This document shows, piece by piece, positions 41,794-53,389 of a stretch of DNA of 64,000 nucleotides. A program made the translations under genes and the position numbers. Every line of letters starts with the position of its first letter. Within the stretch, counting starts at the first letter, position 1. Source of the stretch: Amylostereum areolatum (Eukaryota > Basidiomycota > Agaricomycetes > Russulales > Stereaceae); the NCBI GenBank assembly GCA_012932865.1, contig SAXG01000001.1, positions 857,693 to 921,692 on the forward strand, read 5' to 3'. The notes below the pieces were generated by a model that made no database searches, had not been told where the DNA came from, and was given only the letters and a program-made list of their open reading frames with translations.

Positions 41794-43346
41794 TTATTTA
41801 CTCTCGGGTGTATGTTCATTTTGCAGAAGCCACTTGATCCCCTCATCGAGGTCATTATTCAACTTATTGTACTTCTTGACAGCTGTTGTCATGTGAAAGC
41901 GTTTAAATGCATGGGGCAAGGGTAACTGGAAAGAGTGTACATAAGAGAGCTGGCGAAGTATTTCAACAGGCAGCGTACATTTCGAGCCTAGTGGGTACAC
42001 CGGCGTCCCGCAAGAGGCGCTCGTAAAATAAGCCTCCATCGTGCAGAGGGTCAAGACTAGCGATCTGAATAAAAGCCCGCGGAAGATCTCTATGCGAAGG
42101 CGCAAAAGTGGAGACACATGGGGATGCGTCGACGGCCCTCCTAGCAACCCTGGAGCACCAGCAGAGTTCGTCGGGATCATGATGACCTGCCTCGGAAGTA
42201 GACTTACGGTAAACCCAGCACATCATCCCGCGGGTCAGTTCTGGAGCGTCCGCACTTTGTTCCATGGACAATAACTGATCCTTGAACATAGTAAATTTGA
42301 AAATGTCAAAGACGAGAGGCGGGCGGACAGTTCGGGATGTTGATCAGGATGACACGTCACTGGTATTTGGAGCAGTTGGTCGGTAGGGGGGTGATTGGGA
42401 TCGTCGCGGGTGCGAAGGGCTGTCACGGCGGCAAGGTGACATCCAGCTGAAGAGCCCATGACGACGAATCCTTTCTTCAGATCAGTAGAAATGAGTGCAG
42501 GATGGACGGCTACCTACCAACACATTAAACCAGAAGCAGATGTGTTGTAGTGGGAGGAGTTACCCATTTCACCGTAGTATAACAATCGTCCATGGAGATG
42601 GGAAAAGGATGTTCAGGAGCACATCTGCATCTCTAACCTGAGGCCAGTTAGATAGCAAGGAGCTCACAGCGTACCGCAATCCAATATTGAGTACAGATGA
42701 TCTGTGCTTCACGCTAAAAGGATTCATATGTAAGTTTGTAACCGTCTACGTCAATTTTTCCATTAACCCAGCCTTGCACTGAGATCAAGACCTGCTATGC
42801 TTGACAGATATTTCACTAACCTCCTCCATGGTGATAGATCAGGAGGTGGTATGTTGATTTTCCCGAGCCTTGAGACACGGGGATGAACGGTGATCTCTGA
42901 CTCTCTACCGTCGATCGACACGCGGAAGTCTTGGACGCGATATTCGGTGCCTATACACATTGGATGGTCAAAAACAGAGAATATGAAGGTATTATTCACG
43001 ACATACCGTCAGGGAGGAGCGGCCCATATGGTCTTCTCGACTCCGACACCCATTCCTCGTCGCATGCCTTGCGCGCCGCGGCGATAATCTCCTCGTTCGT
43101 GGTAGGATCCTCGCCGGACGTATCCCTAGGAGAGCAGCTTGCTTCCAGGATATACTCGGGATCAGGCGTATTCAGATACGCAGGTACATAATTTGTGTAC
43201 GACGGAAACTCGACCTCGACGGGATCTCCGACGATCACCGTGCCATAGTTAGAGAGCGGACTGAGCTTTAGTGCGGCCCTAGAGTGGATGGCTGGTGGTA
43301 TATACACGTCGTGAGGATGCAGAGTCTGAACAGAATTTTGAGGCAT
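41794..43346 (-). pseudogene. Decayed alpha/beta-hydrolase (HSL/esterase type)
   Basis: All landmarks of a fungal alpha/beta-hydrolase-3 protein are present in order but in different frames. The first exon (ATG at 43346) has YVPAYLNTPDPEYI and RRPYGPLLPDG, then TEYRVQDFRVSIDGRESEIT. The oxyanion-hole part YHLLIYHHGG is one base out of frame with it (near 42880). Next come WVNGKIDVDGYKL, SVKHRSSVLNIGLR after a stretch with no GT donor and an in-frame TAG (about 42735-42750), APEHPFPISMDDCYTTVKW and the nucleophile elbow VVMGSSAGCHLAAV. MEQSADAPELTRGMM, HPHVSPLL and APSHRDLPRAFIQIASLDPL (one base out, near 42103) follow, then LPHAF. At least three joins fail, so the gene is probably broken, unless several sequencing errors occurred. 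Confidence 0.6.
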
Positions 43347-43532
43347 GATTTGGGCATGATGGCCAGGTTTGTGAAAGTCGACGCGCTTGTACGCGCTTGG
43401 CCTTTGGGCGCCTGTACTACTTGACTCCTCCGACACACTCTGGCGACCCAGCTGAGGCAACGACGTCTTACCGTTCACTCAGCTCTCAAACACCAGCCCT
43501 CTTTCTGTCTGTATACTTGCCCTGGTGGAGGG

Positions 43533-46500
43533 ATGTATCAGTCACCCAAGGACGAACTACCACATGAACTCATCCTCTCCATACAACGCGTTCTTGACCT
43601 TCATTCCAGCGCGCAATCAGATTCACTGGACAATCTCGCCGAGTTCAACCCTGTAGACGTCCTGAACCAATATTTTCCAGACGGTCTGCTCTCTTGCCTG
43701 TACGTGGCCGCCTGTCGACTAAGACGCGCTCCTAGAGGAATCTCTAGGGCAGCTAGCGGATGTACAGGGCAAGCTCGCCCAAGATGAACAGAGTCTGCGC
43801 GACGAAATTCTTGCCTTACAGGAGGAATTAAGGCTACATCAGGATCCAGGCAAGATGCAGTTGATCCAGGAGATGATATCTGTGCGTGGTCTGCTCATTA
43901 TATCGACTGTCTGCTCATCCAACCACATGTAGGACCTTCTGGGGCAGATGTCACGTATCCGAGAGAAAGCTACAGAATCAGAAGCGATTGTTCGGGACAT
44001 AACCAAAGATATACAGGTTCTCGACCTCGCCAAGGCCAACCTCATCCTGAGCATGACTACACTTAAGAGACTACAAATGCTAGGTATGTAAGAGTCCCTG
44101 GATATCATCTCTGTTCGTCGTAACGGACGATCGCAGTCAACGCCATGTCACAGCTGGATGACTACGTGAAAGACAAGAAATACCCAGAAATCACCCAAAG
44201 TTTAGCGGTAGGCTGCCCTACAGTATCACCCGTCCCGTTCTCATGTTTCCTCGCTTCTTAGGCGGTGAAGGAAATATCAGCATCTTTCAGACCGTATACA
44301 TCAGTTCCTCGCATAGCGCAGCTATGGAGACGAATACAAGAGCTTCAAGGCGAGATTCGTACCATGCTTGAAGCCGACTTTGATTCCTTGTACTGCTATC
44401 TCAGCCTCTACGTGGTCGTTGGTCCCTGACATAGTTTACACAGTTATCTCCAAACACCGACCTCCCCAAAACCTTCCACCATCCTCGCCGCGTGCGCTGC
44501 GGCAGACGTTCTCGGTAGTGACGTTCGCGCTGCCCTGACTGCCCGCTACACTGCCTTACTCCTTGCTGAGTATCGCCGGATATTCCGGATAGCCGATGAA
44601 GCTGGTCAACTTGACAACATCTCCCGACGATTTGCATGGTTTCGCCGTGTGTTGAGCACCCACGAGGGCGGACTAGGCCGGGCATTTTTGGAAGACTGGA
44701 AGGTTGGATGGTCACTGGTCGGTGGGTTTGTCGAGGTGACAAGGTGCTTGCCAAATTATCGCCCGCCACACGTTTGCTGAGAGGGGTGCGCCTAGAGATA
44801 ACATGGCAGCCCTTCTATCGAAGGCTGGCAAAGATCTCACTGTGACAGTACTCCTCGACGCTCTACAACAAACCAAAGACTTCGAGTTGTCCATAGCGAG
44901 AAAGTTTGCCGTCTCTGTACGTGCACCTTTACCTCGTGTCCCATTCGTCTCGTGTGGCCTTGTCTCTCTGACATTTGATTGAAGTTTCAAGACATACTGA
45001 AGGCGACATCAACCGCGCCCGGACAGACTCTCCAGTCTATCAGCTCAGCTTTCGAACCTCATATGGGAGTTTATGTCCGTGCACAAGACAAGTAGGCCTT
45101 TGATCTCCATCAACGAAGTCTGTCTGATTGCGATATGTTATAGAACTATTTCCGAGATGCTCGCGTCTCACCGCGGTGTCAAGTCACGAACGTCGTTGGA
45201 GACATCTCACAGCCGTACGGCGTCGGAAGATGGCGTGACGCCGCCTGTGGTGGTCTTGCCTTCGTCTACAGAGCTTTTCTATTTCTACGGACAAACATTG
45301 GAAGGCTGCGCCATGCTGTCTACGGGGAGGCCGTTATATGAGCTATTTGAAGTGTTCAAAAAGTGGCTCCATGTCTATGCTGGTATGCTCGTTAACCTCC
45401 CGGTCGATCCGCAGTCTCAACCATTCTGTAGAAGAAACCCTGATGACGACCTTGAAAAGGTGAGCCACGATCGAGAGCCTTTGGAGAAAGGCGGTTCACA
45501 GCGTACAGGTCACAACCTCAAGCGCGTCGCTCCATGGATACCCGCTATGACGTGAACGAAGTCAAGAACGCCTCCCTCGTTATTAACACAGCCGATTACT
45601 GCTACACAACAGCTCAAGAGGTCGGAGTTACTCACACCTGGCATCATTCTTCGACTAATTTGGATATGGTATAGCTGGAAGAAAGGCTGCGTCAGCGCAT
45701 CGCAGAAGAGTTCAAGGCGAAAGTTTCCCTCCAGAACGAGTGCGATCTTTTCATTAGGTCTGTCTCCAGTTGCATTTAGTATCGACGCGCCTCTCAAGGG
45801 ATCTTAGCGCCGCCTCAACATCTATCGTGGTTCTGATCCGCGAGGTAGAATCTGCATGCGAGCCAGCGCTGAACACCCTCACTCGTACATCTTGGATCAA
45901 CCACGAACAGGTGACAGGGCCCTCGTCCTTTGTGAACGACCTTGTTCATGCGTTGGAACAAGTGACGGACAGTGTAAGACCCCTGGTTGAGAGCAAGAAG
46001 TACCTCCGCAATTTCTTCGACAAGACTGCAAGGTCCGTACACGTTCTCCCACAATCGGAGTAGCCTGTCTGATGCAATTCAATCCAAAGTACTATCATGG
46101 CACGTTTCACCAACGCGATCGTGCGAAGCAGACCACTGAAGGAAAACGGCGCGGAACAGGTATGGGCCGTTGCATAGAATCTATCCTTGGACTAACCCCT
46201 CCCCTCAACGTCCAGCTGCTGATCGACCTATCAGCTCTGAAGACCTGTCTGCTCAAGCTCCCTGGCGAGGCGCTCCTAACTTCAGGGTAGGCGTCTCATC
46301 AGGCCCTCGCCGCCACATGCAACCCAGTCTGACCGGCTGTCATGCCGCTCACAGATACACCAGGAGCATCACGAAAAGCACGCAGCGTCTCGAGGCCCTT
46401 CTCAAAGTTATCGTCACGCCGCAGGTGGGGACCATCACTCTCGTAGGAACCCTCTTCTTCGCATCAGCACAATTGACCATCCGCGCAGGACCCTGCGGAA

Positions 46501-46956
46501 GGCTTCATCCTCAATTATACCCTTCTTATCGGCGACGATTCCTTTTCCAACTTCCAAAAGGTACCGTTGTCGCTTTGCTCTGCGCCACACGGCGGGGCTC
46601 CCCATGGCTGTCCGACCGCGCTCACACGCTTGCAGATCCTCGATCTCAAGGGTACCCTGCGCACGGAACAGAACGACCTCCTCGACGCATTTGTCGCTAG
46701 CACGAGCACGAAGCCTGACCTCGAGCACACCTCATTTCTGTCCTCCCTCGACATGGACCCGCCCACGGCGGCCAGCGCGCTCACAAGTCCGGGCGGGAGC
46801 CGCGTTGCGCTTGGGGAGGGACTCCATTTGGGACTCGCATCACCTCCGCCATCGCGCTCGGAAGCGGATACCCCACCCAGGGATGGGAAACGCGAGGTGT
46901 TTTCGGACATAAGGAGATTGATGAATTTCGCGGTGAGGAGAGAAACCGGCATGTAA
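43533..46956 (+). CDS. VPS53: GARP complex subunit Vps53
   Basis: Vps53 is part of the GARP tethering complex that brings endosome-derived vesicles to the trans-Golgi. The start MYQSPKDELPHELILSIQRV and LDNLAEFNPVDVLNQYFPD is the family N-terminus. It is followed after an intron by a coiled-coil region (EESLGQLADVQGKLAQDEQS, GQMSRIREKATESEAIVRDI) and by MTTLKRLQMLVNAMSQLDDY, YPEITQSLAAVKEISASFRP and AQLWRRIQELQGEIRTMLEA. Next come EYRRIFRIADEAGQLDNISR, RFAWFRRVLSTHEGGLG, EDWKVGWSLVGGFVE and SSAFEPHMGVYV. The C-terminal part includes GFILNYTLLIGDDSFSNFQK and LDLKGTLRTEQNDLLDAFVA and ends at 46954-46956. There are many introns of about 50 nt. Most exon joins were checked by family pattern rather than base by base. 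Confidence 0.87.
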
Positions 46957-47581
46957 ATGGACATCCGATGTGGGGTTAAGTGGTATGCTCTACGGCTACG
47001 ATATCATATGTCAGGACACAGCGGGTTCGTGTGCACGGAGGATAGATGCGAGTGAGAAAGAAAAAAGACAATGCGAATGAGTCGGCCAGGCTAAGTAGTG
47101 TGTACAGATGTGAAGCAGGAATATGATAAACAAATGAAAAGGAATGCGGTGAAAGCGGTATGGACTGTGGAACGCGAAGGTATAGGGGAAAGGCGAGCGC
47201 AGCCATTAAAGATGACAAGAGCAAAAGTACAGAAGCGATAGTAAGGCTAGAGTAAAGAGTACAGGTACGTGCGCCGAATCCAAATCAGTACGTACTATGT
47301 ACAATACTCGCCGAGGGGGAGTCCTAAAGCAAAGCAAACAAACCGTGCCATGCCGTGCTACAGCAGTGAGCGTGTGGAAATATACGGTAGGTCCCCGTCG
47401 ATATCGAACCACGGACTAAGGAAGGTGGCAGGGGGATGGAGGGGAGGAGAGTCAGTCAAAGCATACTTCGTACTAGAGTCATGAGAAAAAGCGCGTCCGT
47501 GTCCGCCCACTGAGAACCAATATAACCAAAAACCGCAGGCGAGACTCCTTTTCGAACCGACGCCTAGAGAGCCCACGGATA
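46957..47581. other. Convergent intergenic region
   Basis: This is the 3' flank of VPS53 and of the membrane protein on the other strand. No gene, repeat or RNA was recognised. Confidence 0.5.
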
Positions 47582-50311
47582 CTATCGTTTTCGCGCAGGC
47601 TTGTCCGGCCTCTCAAGCCCGGGAGCAAACGTAGGATCCCCCATCTCGTCCTGAGCAAGTTGTCCCCTGTCCCCAGGCTGCAGAGGGCTTTCAGGAGACC
47701 GTAACGTCGGCCGTCCGCCAAGGAGCTTCTGCATGATGAAGGGTGATGCATACCCCCTCCTCTCGGTCCTTCCCGTCGGAGTCCCCGAACTGGGGCCCGC
47801 ACCAGGGCTCGTCGCTACCGCCGCCTCGAGCGCCGCCGTCCGGTCTTCCTCGTCCGAGGAGTGTCTGAAATGGATATCCGACACTGTCAGCGGAATACTG
47901 TCCGTAGGCGACACCGCGGACGACCGCCGTTTTCCCGCGGGCGGTTGGAGCAACCTCGACCCGTCGTCCGTGTTGCTCCCAAACGCAGATGTCAAGCCTG
48001 TGGTGGTGGCGGACATGAGCGCGCGTCCCGAGGGAGGCGCAGGTGCTTCAAGTTGGCTTTCGAAGTGGGTTTGAAGCTGAAGCGCGGGGGGTGTGCGGGG
48101 GAAGAAAATGGAGGTGGCGGACATGGGAGCAGGCGGGGAAAGAGGGATGCGAGGAAGGGGTCGAATGGGGGATGCGAGGATTCGTGGGGAAGTGGGAGAG
48201 GTGGCTATGGGTGGAGGCTGCTGCACAAGGAAGGTAGGAGACGGGGGCTCTTGCGGAAACGAGGGCGCTATCGCGGACGGTGGCTCAGTGAGGCCTGGAC
48301 TCGTTGGTGCGTATCGCGACGCAGAAGACTGAGAGAGCGAGCGCACAAGGAAAGACGCCTGCGCGAGCGCACCGAAATCGGTATGATGATGGTACCCGAA
48401 CGCGTACCCGAGAGATATGGGCCGATGGTGTGACGCCGTCGTCGCCGTTTGTTCGCTCAGACGGCGACGTGAAGACGAAGAGGATGTGCCTTCGCCCGTA
48501 GAGGGTGCGATGTCCAAGAAAGAGTATTCCGCCTCTGCACCTTCACCTCGGTTCTCTGGTGTTCCTGGCGTGACGTGCAGGCGCGGCGGCGTTAGGAGAG
48601 GGAGTAACGGCGAGGATGGACGGGCATCGCCCAAGCCTGAGGAAGATTGACTTAGGTCTTGGGGGATCGCCTGTATAGGGGCGCTCCGTCCGAAGCTGGA
48701 CAACGAGCTACTACCGCCTGTTCGCAACGGTTGAAGAAATTGTACCTCGAACGGGCTGTTGATCGGGAGGTCAATGTATGGGTGCGGGGGCGCGAGTTCT
48801 TGACCGGCACTGGCGTGCGTCCCTTCACGTGTAGGCATCTGCGAGACCGTCGGGCTTCGCGGGATTTCCTGCACGCTATTGCCGGAGTGCGTAGGCGTCC
48901 GCGAGGGACGGGTCTGGATGGGCAAATCTAGAGTGAAGCTGATGCTGTTCGCGCTGCCCTCTCGCGCCAGGCTTTTGCCCTTGTCCTCCTGCTTGTAGGC
49001 CGGCATGCCTCCATCTTCAGGCCCAATGTCGAGTACGTTCGTATGCGTGCTGCCTGCAGGCGAAGTCCTGCGTCGGTGCGCAATGACACGCCGTCTTCGA
49101 CGCCAGATATAGAAGGCGATGAGCAGGGCGACAATAAAGCCGAGGATTGAGGCGACTGCGATCGCGGCCGCAGGGATATTCGAATTGCCTCGTGCATGGG
49201 CAAGTGTGGCCCTGTCGAAGGGTAGAAAAATTAGGGGGCGGGCACAAGGTGCCGCGAATAGAGCGAACACGCACGATGCAGCTGGATCATCTACTCGGGT
49301 AACGTTGATGTAACCGATTGCGAGCAGACGGTCCTCGTTATTGGTAACGGTCATGTTGTGGGTGACGTTCGCAGCGAGGCCGGCTTGAACGAAGAGGGTG
49401 GCGGCTTCCCTGAACGATGACCGTCCGTCGAAGAAGTATGTGTCGCCGTCCAATCGGACGATATAACGGCCAGAGGGCGCGTCGCGGAAGCCCGCAATGA
49501 CCACGGCAGAGCCTGTGAATGTGTACGTGAGACTATGATAAAGAAGAAGGAATGTGGGAGAGGAGAAGTGGACGTAGAGCGGGAACGAACCGGTGAAGTT
49601 ATATGAGAAGCTGTCCCCCCTGTGGGTCGTGGTATGGAAGGCCGCGTCGTCGGGGGTAAGCGTGGTGTCTTCGAGGAAGGTCCATTCTCCGACAAATGCG
49701 ATTTCGGTGTCGTCAACGCGAGACTCGGTGATGGACGCGCTTTGTGATAAGGTTAGCGCGTGTTGATGGTGGGTAAATGGATCGAAAACGTACTTGGATG
49801 ATGCAGAAGTGGTAAAAACGGCGCGGTCGATGGCGATCAGCGCAGATGACGTGTTGGTGGGATTGTGAAAAGTTAGGGACAGGACATGATCTTGTTGTGG
49901 GAGCTGGTCGTAGGATGCGAGTAGGGTGGGATTCGAGGGGTCGAAGGAGGATATGGAGGAGTTGGACTGGCCATCGAGGGAAAGGTCGTAGGAGGCAGGG
50001 ACCAGAGAGATTGCCGAAGAGTTGGATGGCGGAACCTGTGAGCGCACGCGAGGTGAGCGAAACATGCACGAGGCCGAGAGAGCAGAGCGCGCACCGAACC
50101 ACTGGACGGAGAAGGCGGCACTGTCGAGAGCGGTGACATGAGAGCTTGTGCCGTTCCCGAGCTCGCCTTGGGTGGAGGCAAAGCCAGAGAGAGAAAAGGC
50201 AGGGTTCCAGCCCGCAAAGAGGTTAGGGAGACCCAAGGTGTCGGATATGGGGAAGAAAGAAAGGGTAGGTGAGGTGTCATTGAGCACGAGTTGAAAAGAT
50301 GTGTTTGCCAT
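47582..50311 (-). CDS. Single-pass membrane protein with N-glycosylated outer domain and long Ser/Pro tail
   Basis: The frame is open for 909 codons. The N-terminal part has many N-glycosylation sequons and beta-rich segments (SYDLSLDGQSNSS, YIVRLDGDTYFFDGRSSFRE). A single membrane span at about residues 380-402 (AAAIAVASILGFIVALLIAF) is followed by WRRRRR and a long Ser/Pro-rich cytosolic tail. This layout is common in agaricomycetes, but the function is unknown to me. Two in-frame introns are likely hidden in the open frame: 54 nt at about 49744-49797 (GTACGT to CAAAG) and 63 nt at about 49210-49272 (GTGCGT to CGACAG). A third possible intron near 50045-50103 would reveal the motif WFGSAIQLFGNLSG but shifts the frame; see findings. 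Start 50311 is the first ATG. Confidence 0.7.
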   Translation of the reverse strand: MANTSFQLVLNDTSPTLSFFPISDTLGLPNLFAGWNPAFSLSGFASTQGELGNGTSSHVTALDSAAFSVQWFGARSALSASCMFRSPRVRSQVPPSNSSAISLVPASYDLSLDGQSNSSISSFDPSNPTLLASYDQLPQQDHVLSLTFHNPTNTSSALIAIDRAVFTTSASSKYVFDPFTHHQHALTLSQSASITESRVDDTEIAFVGEWTFLEDTTLTPDDAAFHTTTHRGDSFSYNFTGSFPLYVHFSSPTFLLLYHSLTYTFTGSAVVIAGFRDAPSGRYIVRLDGDTYFFDGRSSFREAATLFVQAGLAANVTHNMTVTNNEDRLLAIGYINVTRVDDPAASCVFALFAAPCARPLIFLPFDRATLAHARGNSNIPAAAIAVASILGFIVALLIAFYIWRRRRRVIAHRRRTSPAGSTHTNVLDIGPEDGGMPAYKQEDKGKSLAREGSANSISFTLDLPIQTRPSRTPTHSGNSVQEIPRSPTVSQMPTREGTHASAGQELAPPHPYIDLPINSPFEVQFLQPLRTGGSSSLSSFGRSAPIQAIPQDLSQSSSGLGDARPSSPLLPLLTPPRLHVTPGTPENRGEGAEAEYSFLDIAPSTGEGTSSSSSRRRLSEQTATTASHHRPISLGYAFGYHHHTDFGALAQASFLVRSLSQSSASRYAPTSPGLTEPPSAIAPSFPQEPPSPTFLVQQPPPIATSPTSPRILASPIRPLPRIPLSPPAPMSATSIFFPRTPPALQLQTHFESQLEAPAPPSGRALMSATTTGLTSAFGSNTDDGSRLLQPPAGKRRSSAVSPTDSIPLTVSDIHFRHSSDEEDRTAALEAAVATSPGAGPSSGTPTGRTERRGYASPFIMQKLLGGRPTLRSPESPLQPGDRGQLAQDEMGDPTFAPGLERPDKPARKR

Positions 50312-51445
50312 GCATGCTACGCGCGTACAGACTTATGAAAAGGGGAGGGGGAGGGGGAGGGGGAGGGGGAGGTCGATGGCAGAGAGGTTGAGAGGAAGGG
50401 GAGGGGCGGGTGCCCCGGAGAAAATCGAGAAGGAAATGAGGAAAGGACGGGGGTGATGTATACACTCCCGAGCGCCTCGCCGTCTAGTTCGGCCAAGGCG
50501 TTTCTCTGCGCAGAGATTGAGAATGGGTCGGCGCGGTCGTCCGGTCGTCGCTCGAAAGACCTCCAGGGTCGAGAGATGGGTCGTAAACTATTTGAATGGC
50601 CCGGTCGGCGGTGTGGGGGCGAGCAGGGGCGAGCATGACTTGGCGAGAGACCAACAATGCACCGCTCAGATCGTCAGCGATCGTCCGGGGAATTCGACTT
50701 GCCTCCAAAAAATTCACAGATCCCTGGCCAATCACCGGGGCGGCCACGTTCCCGGTCCCTAGATAAGATTAGATCCACCACTCTGACTCTTTCACTCTTT
50801 CACTCTCCGTGGGCCCGACCTTTCTCCCTCCCTTGGCTTCCATCTTCGACCTCGGTCCTCCTCCTCCTCCGCCCTACCGCAGCAATCTCACCGTGAAAGT
50901 ATCGGTGCTGTCCACCTACCATCCTACTTTTGTTCTCCCGGTCATCCTTGGCTGAATGCTCCGTCAGCCTCCATCTACCCTACACATTCTCGCTGTCAAC
51001 CGTTCCCTCACCTGACAACATCTCTCCATCAGCTCTTGTCTTTCCCTCATGTTTTCGCTGCCTGGTGCCTCGCCCATCCTGCCTAACTCTCTCATCGCTC
51101 ACCTACCCTGTTTACCCTCCGGTCCGCTTTACGACGCCACTCATCAAATCATCTCTGCCACCTGGTCGGCCTCGCCCTCTGCGCTTACCTGCCATCATTC
51201 ATGTCAGGATCACTGTTGATAGTTCACCGAGACACTACTGACCAGGCTCGACCCACCGGCGGCGAACTGCATCGGCCGTGTGTTTTCTGCTGTCACCCCA
51301 CGTCATTCAATGTTCACTCGCCGCCGGGTTTCCAGATCCTGCCTCGTTCATATGTACGTGCACATGTCTCGATCTAATATCCGACGGTGAAAGCGCCAAT
51401 TCATTTCAATCAGCTTCTCATTTACCATAGACATAACCTACCCTG
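50312..51445. other. Intergenic region, 5' flank of the membrane protein
   Basis: It contains a G5A-type hexanucleotide tract just upstream of the membrane protein start and a long C/T-rich part (about 50760-51240). No gene was recognised. Confidence 0.45.
50341..50372. repeat. (GGGGGA)n tract
   Basis: Five tandem GGGGGA-like units lie about 35-60 nt upstream of the ATG of the membrane protein gene, pyrimidine-rich on its sense strand. Confidence 0.85.
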
Positions 51446-52537
51446 ACTTACCGCTAGTCTCCGTGGCTGACCTTACTCAGAAGACAGTCGTTCTGAGTAT
51501 AAGGTCTGCATCAATTTCAAGGGATCTCGCGGGACGGGAAAATAGCCATTTTAGGACGGCACGAAAGGCTCTCTCGAGCGCTGGAGAGCCAATCAAATTC
51601 ATTTATGTCATGGTTTGCTCGTCATGCGGATGACCTCCTCTGGCTGAGCTCTGAAACGGAGATGGTGGTGGATAGTTTAAATAAATTCTGTGCCGTGCAT
51701 CGCATCAGATATGCATATAAAGGGAATGCTAACAGTGCTCTTGCGGCAGTGGGGTAGCAGGCTGGACACGAGCTACAAGCTGATTATTTAAACTACTAGT
51801 ACTTACACTGCTGGCTCGAGCTACCGGGCTGGACTTCGATAAGTACATCGACCGCGAGATAAACGGGTATGTAAACACGTTGTGAACAAGGTTTGCGCTG
51901 CACGGTAAGAACAGAAAGACGGCATATGTACTACTTCGATACCGAGGCCGCACCACCATAAGTTGTAGCCATGGTAGGCCAGCTAAGCATTGTTTGTGGA
52001 AGGTCATAGACGGACAGCTGTCAGATAGTGGATCTCGTCAACATGAAAACTGGTGTAGGCCGTAACCACCAACCTCGTACCGCTTTCTGTGCAGGATGTA
52101 TGCCTCATTTGCGGATCGTATATCATGCAACATGACGGGTGACAGTGCGACCCGCGACAGTGAATGGCAGCGACACGAAAAGTCGAAAACACCGGTGCTC
52201 ATGAAGTCAGCATCCAAGGCTGTCAGAAATGCAACCACGAGCTCTTGCACAACGCATAATGCACGCACTGTACTTATTAATGAGCACCAGCGGCCGCCTT
52301 GCACCACTGAGCATGACACCACTGACCTTCTGAGCAAAAGCACTCAATGATAAAGCCGTGTCAGTGTATATTGCACTCGACATCGGCAATTCGAGAGCAA
52401 AGTCACAGTGCAACGACCGTCGACGTGCACGAGCCGTCAATGTGATGATGCGATAGGTATGACATGAAGGGACATCCCAAAAAGGCTATTTTCCCGTCCA
52501 GCCAAACCCTTGAAATTGATGTAGCCTAACTTACCGC
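51446..52537. mobile_element. Candidate 1.1-kb non-autonomous mobile element
   Basis: A 9-bp direct repeat ACTTACCGC stands at 51446-51454 and again at 52529-52537, with an enclosed segment of 1,074 bp. Inside, about 50 bp at 51504-51553 and 52478-52526 form an imperfect inverted repeat with two perfect cores, CATCAATTTCAAGGG and GGACGGGAAAATAGCC. The right arm abuts the direct repeat, while the left arm begins about 50 bp inside. A 9-bp duplication would fit a Mutator-like element or a MITE derived from one. The interior has no convincing coding frame. Alternatively the inverted arms alone define the ends with a different duplication. Confidence 0.45.
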
Positions 52538-53389
52538 GGCAGTTTTGTAATCTCGGGCCTCGGCCGTCATCGCCGTCGTCAGTGGCATTTTCGTTGCTCC
52601 CAGCACTGCCTGTATAGCGCTGAAAATTCGGCTTATGTAGAAAGCTCAACGGTTTACTAGTACTAGATAATCACTCGGCGACGTATACAAACAGCATCAC
52701 AGATAATGTTCATTTCAAAGACGTAGCAAAGTTACATGTATTGGGGGGGATGTGCGAGTCAGGGGTGGGGAAGGGAGGGGTGAATAGTAACAAACGAGAC
52801 GAGAAAGACAGTCATACAGTGCGGGCGGACGAGGCTGCGAGTTTACGTGGCGAAAGGCTTGAAAGAAAGAGCTCTGAGCCGCACGTATTGAGAAACGGGA
52901 GGAGAGAGAGAGAGAGAGAGAGAGGACCAGACATACCTGGGAGAGAAGTCGACGATCCAGTGCCTAGACGTCAAGGTTGTTCTCAGTCGGTAGGAAAATA
53001 CGAAGTAGAAGATGGAGAACGAACCAGGGCAGCGATTCACCAGTCAAGACATCCACCAGCTCCGTCGATAACCACACGACGAACAAAAATCGGAGAGAAT
53101 GAAAGAGAGAGGGAGCCGAGACGACGTCGAAGGAACAGACGAAGCGTGCAATCCGCCAAAGAGCTAAACGACAAAGATTGTTAGTTACTAGCATAAGGGA
53201 TAGAAAGAAAAGGGGACGAACGATGGGCAGCGAATCGAGAATCAAGACACGCGTCTGAACCAACGAGACAAGAAGCAGAGAGAAAAGGCCGGTCGAAAAG
53301 AAGAAGGAAACAGAAGACGAGGAGAAAGGACAGTGGGGGGGGGGGGGGGGGGGGGGAACGTCGAGGACGAAGCTTGGATGTGCTTGCGC
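52538..53389. other. Intergenic region with simple repeats
   Basis: No gene was recognised. It includes an (AG)n tract at about 52901-52924 and a run of 22 G at 53335-53356, close to the 3' end of the broken protease gene. Confidence 0.5.
53335..53356. repeat. Homopolymer of 22 G
   Basis: An uninterrupted G tract lies 34 nt downstream (on the minus strand) of the protease-like reading frame stop. Exact length is prone to sequencing error. Confidence 0.85.

Noticed and set aside
51455..51545. Possible tRNA gene suggested by TGGCTGACC and a strong hairpin
   Set aside because: No B-box (GGTTCGANTCC-like) or acceptor stem; the hairpin is better explained as part of the candidate element.
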